64,000 bases of DNA from Siphonodentalium dalli (taxonomy: Eukaryota; Mollusca; Scaphopoda; Gadilida; Siphonodentaliidae). Both the position numbers and the translations under genes were made by a program. The notes below the pieces were generated by a model that made no database searches, was not told where the DNA came from, and saw only the letters and a list, made by a program, of their open reading frames with translations. Shown here piece after piece: positions 11,576-20,899 of this stretch (its first letter is position 1; each line of letters opens with the position of its first letter). Location of the stretch: assembly GCA_032622095.1 (NCBI GenBank), contig CP136064.1, positions 247,723,827-247,787,826 on the forward strand, read 5' to 3'.

Positions 11576-12119
11576 ATGGCAGCGCCCAGGAGAAACTACG
11601 AAGTTAACACTATAGGAACCAGGAAGCTAAATGTGTTCCAGAGTCGAGGAGCGTGTGCTAAAGGTGACGGTTACTGAAGAATGACCTTCACCTGATACAT
11701 GTGACACGTTATTAAAGGATGAAATCGTGTTTATTTGATTTGTACATATCTAAATAATTTAAACTGGTGAATTAATGGGGGATGAATTTTTGTGAGTGGG
11801 AAATTTATTTAACTGGCTGCTATAGTTTTGGGGTTTTTTTTCCAGATCAAATTTGGCTGTGGGATAGCCCTGTCGTACACTTGGGGATTTATTTTAAAAA
11901 GTAAACACATGACCTATTATTTTTCTTGCATTTTCGTGATCAACTGGTGTCAATCTAGCTGGGTAAACATCACTGGAGTGGCCTGTAGGCTTCAAGTCAG
12001 TGAATTTGGCCGAAACGTTAACAGTGTCGCCTGTGGGAAACCATTCCTGTACACATTATCTTTTCAGTATATAGAGTTACTTCTCTTTCATCAGATACAG
12101 ATATTTCATTGTTTGGTCA

Positions 12120-13017
12120 TTCACGCCCATCTGGTGTATACTGGTGGCCGAATATTATAAACATGTGGGCCGATGGGACTTTTATAAATAGAATATTTTT
12201 TTTCCGGTTTATTTATTTAAAAGTCGAACTGCGCGATCAGGAGGCCAGTCACCGGTAAAAGGTGTAGTGGGAATTTCAATTTCGTTTATTGTCCTTTACA
12301 TTATTATGTCAATAATGTTGATTTTTGGTTTGTGACAAGCTATGTCAATTACCAATAAAAGAAATTAAAAAGATAATTTGTAAGTCTTATATTTCAACTT
12401 TTATAGATATTTTTCGTTCTGCAGCCCACTGATGGTTGTGGTCGGAGACGGCCGAGTCGGCCGCCGGTTCGTTAATTATGTGCTGGTTGTTATTGTTATT
12501 TTAACGGAATTCTGAGTTGGTCATTCGCGAAACCAATATATGTTATATTCTATAAAGCATGGGTATATAATATATGATCTTGTTTATGGATATTGTAGGA
12601 AGTCTAATCTGACCGTGTCAAATTGAGCTATAGCGATGGGATTTATCGCAGGACAACACATTTCGGGTTTTCGTGGGGTGTGTATCCGCTGGATGTCTTA
12701 TAGTTGCAGTATGTAACAAATATGACCGCGTTAATTGCTTTCGATGTTTAGGTATGAACAATGGCAGGACCATGCACTCTTGACGGGAACACAATACCTC
12801 CGATTTTTTTATCCGCATTTAGAAACTTTCTGGTGTGGTGAATGAGAAACCTGCAGTAATAAGCCGTAGTTGTTTGTAATAATTCGAAGGATTAGTTGTT
12901 TTAACGGAATTCTGAGGTGGTGAATTCATGTAACCAATATATTTTATATTATAATTTATATTTATGGCTAATAATATGATCTTGAGGGCGTTACCATTTC
13001 TGATTATGGTTTTCTTG
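12120..13017 (-). mobile_element. Helitron-like element, copy C, inverted
   Basis: Reverse complement of copy A over nearly its full length: CAAGAAAACCATAATCAG reads leftward from 13017, and the CGCGCAGTTCGAC block lies near 12225. Together with copy A it forms about 900-bp inverted repeats flanking 9108-12119, which contains T-box exons 2 and 3. Its 3' hairpin has diverged. The stretch 11576-12119 before it shows no gene. Confidence 0.55.
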
Positions 13018-13044
13018 TGTATATATGGGCTTCAATAATAATCT

Positions 13045-13300
13045 TGATCACTGAGTCGCTACCAAATTGGATCCACCAGCACAGTTCCGCGCATTCAGTG
13101 CTACAGGTCAATGGCTGGAGTAGCATCCAATATATGTAACTTTTGAATATTCATGAATGTTCAAAACTCCATATATGGAATGTATTTTTTTTTCTCAAGA
13201 ACTTTGACCTGCAGCACTTAAGGGCTGGATGGATCCATCCAGATGGATCCATCCAGACTGAGGGCTGGATGGATCCAATATGGTAGCGACTTAGTGATCA
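13045..13300. mobile_element. MITE with about 31-bp TIRs
   Basis: TGATCACTGAGTCGCTACCA at 13045 is matched inverted by TGGTAGCGACTTAGTGATCA ending at 13300, and the repeat continues inward through GGATCCA. The 256-bp element is non-coding. It lies in intron 3 of the T-box copy. Confidence 0.7.
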
Positions 13301-13347
13301 GGCTTATGCTACTAATAATTTTACCAAACAAATTATTGGGAATAAGA

Positions 13348-13543
13348 TTAACCCTTTCCATACTAAATATTCATTGACGAGTAGTTATCCCTTGGGAAAT
13401 GTTCAGGTAATAGGTCGTTTGTTGATTTGTTTTATCTGTCGTCTGCTTATATTTCCCAACAACACATCGAGATTAATAATAGAACATTCCAAAGTATACT
13501 TTTATAACTGGTAGGAGAATCCATTTAGTATAGAAAGAGTTAA
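13348..13543. mobile_element. TTAA-flanked MITE (piggyBac-like)
   Basis: TTAACCCTTTCCATACTAAA on the left matches, inverted, TTTAGTATAGAAAGAGTTAA on the right. TTAA at both ends is the target signature of piggyBac transposases. Related relics are at 25418-25656, 44998-45275 and about 48655-48908. Confidence 0.6.
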
Positions 13544-13689
13544 TTAGAAGTGGTGTCACAACCTGTCATCTGCTTGCCAGTGTATGATCTGAATATACAT
13601 ACAGGCGAAGAAATTCATTCCATTGTATAACTGCATGGATCAAAGAATGCATTCACTTAATAAAGGGTTTAATATGTTTGTCTTTACAA

Positions 13690-13830
13690 GTTATAGTGAA
13701 CACGATGCAGAAATGCAATTCCGGTCCTCACATCTTCATGGCAGACGACCGTTTCGGAAATACACCAGCCAAGACCTTCACCTTTGATGAAACAACTTTC
13801 ATTCCTGTCACCGCATACCAGAGAGAAGAG
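13690..13830 (+). pseudogene. Copy exon 4, both splice sites altered
   Basis: 141 nt in frame with no stop, encoding VIVNTMQK and FTFDETTFIPVTAYQ. The acceptor is CAA in place of CAG, and the donor is GC in place of GT. The conserved KPRLHI motif has become NSGPHI. Length and frame are otherwise kept. Confidence 0.9.
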
Positions 13831-14154
13831 GCACGTAAATGAATATTTCTCACAAGTTTCATAATATTCAATGCATTGCTCTAGATTTTCGAAACAAATC
13901 TTACTAAAATAATGAAGAATAAAGACATCACATTTGAGTTCTACTTTAGAGAAATAAAACAAACTGCATTAATAATGTAATTACTAGAAAGAGCAAACAA
14001 ATTTGACTTGGAGCGTGACATAAAATATCTAACCAGCGAATGGTTTGTGTGCGTCTCGAGTACACCTATCAGTTATCTTATGTAAACACTTATCATTTCA
14101 TCGCATTTTGCTCGTAATACACATTCGTCATGACGCAATTCTAATTTCTTTCAG

Positions 14155-14219
14155 ATCACCAAGCTGAAGATTGCCAATAACCCATTTGCAAAATGTTTTA
14201 GAGGGTATAATGACGAGAT
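14155..14219 (+). pseudogene. Copy exon 5
   Basis: 65 nt encoding ITKLKIANNPFAKCFRGYND between intact TTTCAG and GTGAGTG sites. The near-invariant Gly of FAKGF is Cys here, which would probably impair DNA binding. Confidence 0.88.
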
Positions 14220-14402
14220 GTGAGTGTTTGCATCACGATATGTGTGTCTAGTCCATAACTACTTTAATGGTTTGTATTCTGACTGAAGTTTAAATTAAAC
14301 CCCTTTATCGATGGCACGAAGATCAAGTTGGTATCGGGTCATCGGTTTTTATACAAATCGTTTGGATTCACCCACTTGTTACATTGGTTCGATAACATCG
14401 AT

Positions 14403-14615
14403 TATGATGATGGTGACGACGAAGACGACACCGATTATTTGATGATGGTGGTGGCGATGATTGCGATGAGGACAATGCTGCTGATGACGATGTTGTTGAT
14501 GACGACGGATGATGGTGGTGGTGGTGATGGCGACGACGACAAATACGACGACAATGTGTAACCGACGACGACGACGACACTGGGGATCCTATACGACGAC
14601 GATGATGATGATGAT
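14403..14615. repeat. GAT/GAC trinucleotide microsatellite
   Basis: Imperfect GATGATG and GACGACGAC runs within intron 5 of the T-box copy. Acidic or Met/His-rich reading frames here are artefacts of the repeat. Confidence 0.85.
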
Positions 14616-14769
14616 TTATCCTAAGCTGCTGTATAATTTTCTTCTATAAATACACTCATCAAATCTTACCTTCTATTGTATATTGGTTAAACATAGTATA
14701 ATAATAAGAAGAGTGCAAATTTTCTTTTGGTCAAAATATGACGATCATTTCCTTTTTTTCTCGTTCCAG

Positions 14770-14809
14770 AACAATAACAAAGAAAGATCTGAGTCTGAAG
14801 ACATGACTG
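14770..14809 (+). pseudogene. Copy exon 6, 7-bp deletion
   Basis: After TTCCAG, AACAATAACAAAGAA aligns with exon 6 of the intact gene, then 7 bp are missing, then AGATCTGAGTCTGAAGA aligns again. The GTAAG donor is kept. The deletion shifts the frame and brings in a TGA in the ancestral phase. Confidence 0.75.
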
Positions 14810-15197
14810 GTAAGATTACTATAGATGTATATGCGATGTCAAAATCATTATTTATATATTATGAGTCTTCTTTTTACTTTAAAAGCTGAAGGTGATACAG
14901 CCTCTTCTACAAGGCAATTACTCAAATAATTCGACACGATAATTGAAATTTATAAATTTATTCATGAATTCACTTCAACACAATATATAATGTACAAACC
15001 ACATCGCGGATGGTTTGTATCTTACATGTGCAGAAGTTACAGCATTGGTATTTAAACTTAAGTTTATTTTGTAAAAACAAATGGATTGGGGCACACGTTT
15101 TTGCAACATATGGAGCCCACGTGGCACGGGAGCATATATCAAATTAAATAATGAAGAATAATTCCAATTTTAATTAATTTGTTTTAATTGTTTGCAG

Positions 15198-15414
15198 GCT
15201 TGCGGCGTTGCAACAAGAGTGCAAAAGAAGGCTAGTCGAACATAAACAAGCACAAGATCTTCACAATGAAAATGGTCAACATAGTTACCCACCCATTCCT
15301 ATTCTGGATTCCCCGATACCGACCTGAGATCGCCGCATCCTCCCAGCCTTCATCTCATCAAGATCGTACGACGATTCATATGATGACGTCAGAAGTTTCA
15401 CCAGTTGTCAATAG
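15198..15414 (+). pseudogene. Copy exon 7 with nonsense codon
   Basis: A TTTGCAG acceptor precedes sequence aligning with exon 7 of the intact gene, including PILDSPIPT and RILPAF. The Trp codon of PIPTWD is TGA here. A further TAG ends the frame at 15412-15414. The first part is much diverged. Confidence 0.75.
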
Positions 15415-15532
15415 ATCAGTCACCAGTCACTGAGTTCCTCTGCGCTCTCATACCCCAGAGACTTCCACTTTCTTGCACTAACATCTTTGTGTATACCAAC
15501 TTCCCGATCAAGTCTGAGTTTTTTTGTCATTT

Positions 15533-15621
15533 GCAGAATGAGGTCCCCAGAGGGTGAATTTAGTGACTCAATAGCATAGCGGGCTAACATCACTAAATTC
15601 ACCATGGGGACATCATTCTGC
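15533..15621. mobile_element. About 90-bp palindromic element, AGAATGAGG family
   Basis: GCAGAATGAGGTCCCC with GGGTGAATTTAGTGA is mirrored by TCACTAAATTCACC with GGGGACATCATTCTGC. Further members are at 15868-15960, 51401-51494 and 51509-51600, with half copies at about 18055 and 26976. A non-coding foldback, probably a very small MITE. Confidence 0.7.
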
Positions 15622-15867
15622 TTATGCCTCATCTAGCTTCTCTGGAAAGTTTCTTTATTATCAAATTTCTATAGAAACTATAGATTCTATTCCTTTTCTA
15701 GTTTATAGGTTTTATTTCTTGTCTAGTTTAGTTGCTCTACATGTATATCCCCAAATTGCCAGACGACACATTGCATAATCGAGGTTCCCAATGGGTGTAC
15801 ATCACAATATTCACCATTTTTGGGAACTTCAATCTGAGTCTATGTCTCCCATAGCAGATGAGGCCAT

Positions 15868-15960
15868 GCAGAATGAGGTTCCCATAAGGTGAATTTATTT
15901 ATGCTAGCTCGCTATGTTGGCTAGCGTCACTAAATTCATCCTCTAGGAACCTTATTCTGT
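15868..15960. mobile_element. Palindromic AGAATGAGG element, second copy
   Basis: GCAGAATGAGGTTCCC to AGGAACCTTATTCTG with a GCTAGC-rich centre. The flanking block 15700-15860, starting near CCCCAAATTGCCAGACGAC, recurs at 18130-18290, so the palindrome sits in a larger dispersed repeat. Confidence 0.65.
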
Positions 15961-15989
15961 AAATGACAGACAGAATAATCTTCTTCCAG

Positions 15990-16295
15990 ATCTACATCAG
16001 ACTTTGAACAGCTGAAATCAGACACGTTCGACATCTACAGGAATAAGGATGACATAAGCCTACTAACCAATTATGACGATTCAGACAGCTCACGTGACAA
16101 CCTATTCTGGATTCCCCGATACCGACCTGAGATCGCCGCATCCTCCCAGCCTTCATCTCATCAAGATCGTACGACGATTCATATGACCCCGGCGTCTGCG
16201 AATCCTCACCAGAACGCGATGTTCTCATGGATTCTTTGAAAGACATCACGGAAAACGACGGTTATTGTGACGTCACAGAGAAGACGGTCAACTAA
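15990..16295 (+). pseudogene. Copy terminal exon with 86-bp insertion
   Basis: Follows a CTTCTTCCAG acceptor. The frame encodes an acidic tail, STSDFEQLKSDTFDIYRNKD, up to DSSRDN. The 86-bp repeat then shifts it. Skipping the repeat gives a frame reading PGVCESSPERDVLMDSLKDI and ending at TAA 16293-16295. This is the likely C-terminus of the family, which cannot be checked against the intact gene because the window ends first. Confidence 0.7.
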
Positions 16296-16868
16296 TTTGT
16301 GTCTGATGATCTGTGACGTCGGAGAACTGTGGCCAAGATATATTGAGAAAAGCCAAGTCTATGTCTTTCATTTCTGCTGACTTGTTCTACTGAAGTTAGT
16401 TTTAAAGTTTTAAATATCATCACATTTGCTGAATGGTATTTATAAGAACGCAAACTACTATATTCATCATATTTCAAACAAATACCCCATGTATATTTTG
16501 TTAATGATTTATTGTTTATGTATTTATCAAATTATCGGTGTTTGTGCTATTGGAACTGAGTTTTTCGTCCTAATACCTCATTTCTATTTCCAAATTTATT
16601 ACTGAGTGTTAAACGGGCGATTTGGTAAGTTAACATTTTATGATTACGACTATAGGTCCCTTTGGAAATGAAATGTTTAACGGCCTTGTTTGTAGAACTT
16701 ATTTTCTGAACATTTCATAGGAAAGAATGAATAGGAATTCTATCCATTCTGCACTTGTATTATCAGAATATCACCGCATACGAATAACATACCAGTCCAA
16801 TGTATACCTGTATAACTGAATGGGGGAATCCAGTTGGTAATGAAAGGATAAATGGAACGCAGGTTAAA
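16296..16868. other. 3' flank of the T-box copy, no gene seen
   Basis: AT-rich. A diverged relic related to the TTAA MITE family occupies about 16720-16850, with a TTCTGCACTTGTATTATC block. No poly(A) signal can be assigned with confidence. Confidence 0.5.
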
Positions 16869-17321
16869 TTCTACACAATATGTTTTTAATTTGATCTTAA
16901 ACAAAATTGTGTATAAATGACACATGACATATGTGTTGGTGGAATTTTCTCAACATTGAATATGAGTGAATATGTGAGTATATTACAGTTAGTAGATGAG
17001 ATATGTTATATTTGAGACATAAACCTCGTAAACGCTACCATATTAAAAATCTGGCGGCAGCTTTAAAACTGTGTGCTACACAATTATGTGCTGTTCAGTT
17101 TTGACACAGTGTATAACACTGTTTTAAAACTGCTGCCAATGTTTGTTCTGTGGTACCCTTTGCGAGTTTTGTGTCTCCAATAGAACACATCTCATCTAAT
17201 AACTATGATACACCCATATATTCACTGATATTCAATGTTGAGGAAATTACACAGACACATACGTCATGTGTCATTTTACACACTTTTGTTTAAGATCAAA
17301 TTTAAAACATATTGTGTAGAA
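16869..17321. mobile_element. Foldback element, about 450 bp, copy 1
   Basis: TTCTACACAATATGT at the left is mirrored by ACATATTGTGTAGAA at the right. Long imperfect arms continue through CATATGTGTTGGTGGAA, TCAACATTGAATATGAGTGA and TAGATGAGATATG. Copy 2 is at 54942-55410. No coding capacity. Confidence 0.75.
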
Positions 17322-18414
17322 GTTATATACATTTGTTCTAAGAGTGTGGTATACCGATATGGCATCTGGCTTTGATGTATGGCCGAGTTTTCACCAAACA
17401 TTAACTTGATGCTTGCTTCACAATGAACACCAAAGTACCCCCCCCCCCCCCGCCCCAGAAACTCATAATCTGTGACAAGTACCACATTGTTGGTTGAATA
17501 CAAGAATACAATGTACTTGTGGATAGTGAACATCACTGGAGACCTTTGGCATAATGCATTATTACTGATAAGAATTAAGAATAGGATACTACGTCACTAG
17601 AATTTGTGTTCTTTCTAACAGTTGTCGTTTTGCCATATCCGTAGTTAAGATTACAGTTTCGAGAAGCCAATCAAGGACACGGCAGCTTTGTGCGCAATCA
17701 CCGAGCATACAACTGACTGTATGACATGATAAGTACAGAATAATCACGACAAATAGAAACATATCAAACTACTGCGAGTGGCAAGACATTTGCACGAACG
17801 ACACTATTTTCTCATAAACTGACTCGTAGTCAATTCTGTGAAAAGGCTTTGGACAGTCCAAAAAGTTAAGACTACTAAACGCTATTCGTAATTGTTACCA
17901 GTAGCAGTTCATTAGGCAAAAGGTGTCCATTGTAAAAACACGTATGTATGTTGTTAAACGGATAACGACTTGTGGGTCGCGTTAACCTCCTATGCATACG
18001 TTATGCCGATCTACATGTGTGCCTGGCCTGAGCAAATGGTGCCGGACATTTGGGCTCATATCACTAAATTCACCCTCTGGGGACCCCTTTCTACTTATGG
18101 CTCATATTCTCTAGAAAGTATCTTTATTATCAAATTAACAAGTTTTTTTTAGTTTCTATTCATAAAGATTCATTTTCGTTTTAGTTTATTTTCTCTACAT
18201 CCCCAAATTGGCAGACGACACATTGCATAATCGAGGTGCACATCACAATATTCACCATCTGGGAACTTAAATCTGAGTCTAGGTCTCACAAAACTTTTAT
18301 TTTAATATTAACTTTCTTCCAGTATATAATGAGCGTTCAATATCGTATATTTCAAAAAATATTTAATTCTATGGGAATATGAACATCTAATTGCGTGTCA
18401 TGTTTTACTTGATA
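17322..18414. other. No gene seen; poly-C tract and dispersed repeat
   Basis: Contains a C homopolymer at 17438-17451 and, at 18053-18295, a second copy of the dispersed repeat found at 15580-15860, with CCCCAAATTGGCAGACGAC. The rest is unassigned. Confidence 0.5.
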
Positions 18415-18585
18415 TATATAAGGATTAACTGTCATGTGGACTGTTTTTATGGAGATGTAACGGTGAGGTAAGTGGACATAACTTGTGTAAAACCCGAAGG
18501 GTTTTACATACAAGTTATGACCACTTATACCTCACCGTTACATCTCCATAAAAATAGTCCACATGACAGTTAATCCTTATATTTA
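18415..18585. repeat. Near-perfect palindrome, about 80-bp arms
   Basis: AAGGATTAACTGTCATGTGG at 18420 is mirrored by CCACATGACAGTTAATCCTT near 18578, with a tight loop at AAACCCGAAGGGTTT. Probably a small foldback transposon. Confidence 0.8.
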
Positions 18586-18867
18586 TATACATTTAGCGAA
18601 AAAGCCACTTTTGTAAATTTATTTAAATCGAAAAGTGTATCGTGACAAGATCAGCCCAAAATACCCAATAGCACCCTTGGCAAAAGTTAATAGGAACAAT
18701 TTCTCTTCATATTGAAACCCGATGATGTATTAAGTCAGTCCTGCGCGAGTCCAAATGCGCCCAAAACATTACGCGTTCGTCTTTCCAAACCTAATGACGT
18801 ATCGATGGTGTTATTAGCTTGGTGTCATGAGGCGTTGCGCATTCACCGAGAAATAACTGCAACTAGC

Positions 18868-18975
18868 CACGTGGGCGCCGACCAATCAGAATGCTGGATT
18901 CAGTGATGACAACACTTAGTGTGTAAATATAAACCAATGGGAAAGCAGTTACGACGACTTTATATTCCAGCTTCA
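18868..18975 (+). promoter_or_regulatory. Promoter-like cluster, no gene attached
   Basis: An E-box in GCCACGTGGGC, a strong CCAAT box in GACCAATCAGA, a second CCAAT in AAACCAATGG, and a TATA-like TTATATTCC lie within about 110 bp. No recognisable coding exon follows. The sites are common by chance, so this is only a suggestion. Confidence 0.2.
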
Positions 18976-19179
18976 GTGCGCTCTCCGGCTACATATAATT
19001 ATTCTCTAATGTGAGCAGTAACCTTCAGCAGTCACGATTCAGTTTGTGGTATTGTCTCGTGATGGTTCTCGTCATAAAATGGCAGACTAAAACTTTTTTT
19101 TTTATACCGGAACTGCACAAGAGCTTCGTGCACGTGCACCATAATATTTATCGGACGCGAACAATTTCTCACTTCGCAG

Positions 19180-19960
19180 TTCTCACCCAGTGCTATTATA
19201 CTCAACAGAATATATATGCAACAAATGAATGACTTTGAGCCAGAGATGAGTGCAAAATACACTCATGCGCTCTATATGAACATTGTAAACAACATAGTAT
19301 ATACAAGAAACCCATAGTCAGAAATGGTAACGCGCTCAAGATCATATATTATATACCCATGATTGTAATTATAGAATATAAAATATATTGGTTTCGCGAA
19401 TGACCAACTCAGAATTCCGTTAAAATAACAATAACAACCAGCACATAATTAACGAACCTGTGGCCGACTCGGCCGTTTCCGACCACAACCCTCAGTGGGC
19501 TGCAGAACGAGAAATGTCTATAAAAGTTGAAATATAAGACTTACAAATTATCTTTTAAAATTTCTTTTAATGCTAATTGACATAGCTTGTCACAAACCAA
19601 AAATCAACATTATTGGCATAATAATGTAAAGGACAATACACAAAATTGAAATTCCAAACTACACCTTTTACCGGACTCGGCCTCCTGGCAGTTCGACTTT
19701 TAAACCGGAAAAAACAATTATCTATAAATAAAATGCCCATGGGACCACGGCTATCAAGAAATTTCCGAACAGTATACACGCGGTGCGCGCGCTAATAATG
19801 AAAATTAGTTTGTGGCTCGAGCCATAAACTCATTTTCATTACAATTACCATGATGTTTACATTGTTCACAGACCACATGAATGTATTTTTGCACTCATCC
19901 CTGGCTCAAAGTCATTCATTTGTTGCATATATTCTGTCGTGTATATAGGAGATGGTCCCA
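19180..19960. repeat. Inverted arms flanking Helitron-like copy D
   Basis: About 19190-19294 and 19850-19950 are inverted copies, sharing TTTGAGCCAGAGATGAGTGC, CAACAAATGAATGA and CAATGTAAACATC-type blocks. The element at 19304-19795 sits between them. The arms look like an older foldback element whose centre received the insertion. Confidence 0.7.
19304..19795 (+). mobile_element. Helitron-like element, copy D
   Basis: Starts CAAGAAACCCATAGTCAG after A and ends CGCGGTGCGCGCGCTAA before T, again a hairpin plus CTAA at an A/T junction. It is shorter than copy A because of an internal deletion. Non-coding. Confidence 0.55.
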
Positions 19961-20093
19961 TAAATGGCTGTATTTAGTGTACAATCCTCCTTTAATGTCA
20001 CATTCCGCATGGATACACGCAGGATTATTATTTATTGCAATATGCATCAACGGGCAGTTGCACAATGATAAAGATGAATAAATAAATTAAATT

Positions 20094-20118
20094 ACATGCA
20101 TATGCATATGCATATGCA
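20094..20118. repeat. ATGCAT short tandem repeat
   Basis: ATGCATATGCATATGCATAT: four overlapping repeats that also create octamer-like ATGCATAT sites. Confidence 0.8.
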
Positions 20119-20279
20119 ATACATTAATATATAATTATGTATATATGTATTAAACTCACGGTACAATTATGTGCAGTATTGTCGCATTTAAAGTCCCACT
20201 TAATCTTTGTGTCCCCTATTATTTCTATACAGAGTCAGCTTTATTGTTGGCATGAAATAAAACCCAAAAAATATATATT

Positions 20280-20545
20280 CACCCAGGATACAGAAGGAGT
20301 ATCCCAAGTGATAGAGATTCTCAGGTTCAGCACAAGACTCCCCCTATATTTGCCCAGAATGTATCAAAATTAAAAACTAAGTGATAGAGTTATTCCACTT
20401 CCATTGAGAATAATAGACTAGCAGTACAGTCCAGTTAAAAATTAAGCACAAAATACACGTATCGGTACCTCGATAAAACAATATGTTCACAGTTTATTAC
20501 ACCGGATAAGTTGACAATAATACAATGTTTTGGAGCCATCATGAC
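20280..20545. repeat. Dispersed repeat, also at 62320-62585
   Basis: Shares CAAGTGATAGAGATTCTCAG, AATTAAGCACA and ATACAATGTTTTGGAGC with 62320-62585 over about 260 bp. The class is unknown. Bases 20640-20900 that follow carry ATCTGAATGAAATTGGTATGGAC-type repeats related to the array at 58735. Confidence 0.6.
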
Positions 20546-20899
20546 TGTTTTCAAAAGAGGGACCAATGAGGTTACTTACATTTACTGTTCTAGAGTTATC
20601 CTTCTTTGTTTATTGAAACTTTGGGTTCCGTCCTGCCCAAGGTCTTTTTGTCTTTCCGTCCGCACAGATATTTCAGCCATTGGTCATCTGATCTGAATGA
20701 AATTGGTATGGACGTTCGCCATCATGACTGTTGAAAAGAGAAGCAAAGGACATTTTCCATTCTCTAGTTATTCTTTGTTATATATCTGAAAATATTGTTG
20801 GAGGCATCAACGCTTATATCTCAGCTATGGATTAGCGGATCTGCATAAAATTTCCCAATCATGCTGTTTTCAAAAGGGTGCCAAAATTACGTAGTTTGA

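Larger units (their letters stand above)
15298..16186 (+). repeat. Identical 86-bp direct repeat, exon 7 to exon 8
   Basis: 15298-15383 and 16101-16186 are identical over 86 bp, beginning CCTATTCTGGATTCCCCGAT. The first belongs to exon 7 of the T-box copy and the second sits inside its terminal exon. 86 is not a multiple of three. Confidence 0.95.
6491..16295 (+). pseudogene. Head-to-head paralogous T-box copy, degraded
   Basis: Remnants of exons 1 to 8 occur in order: 6491-6623, 9111-9229, 11180-11282, 13690-13830, 14155-14219, 14770-14809, 15198-15414 and 15990-16295. Exons 1, 4 and 5 have exactly the lengths of the intact gene (133, 141, 65), and the 119 nt kept of exon 2 also match. Intron 4 retains similarity (13903-13955 against 1580-1533), so this is a DNA-level duplication and not a retrocopy. 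Lesions are: exon 1 donor GT to AT; exon 2 expanded and interrupted; exon 3 frameshifted and cut; exon 4 acceptor AG to AA and donor GT to GC; exon 6 with a 7-bp deletion; exon 7 with Trp to stop; exon 8 with a frame-breaking 86-bp insertion. A transcribed non-coding or partly coding role is possible but unproven. Confidence 0.88.

Noticed and set aside
14328..14580. Asp-rich and Ser/His-rich frames
   Set aside because: Translations of a GAT/GAC microsatellite inside the T-box pseudogene.
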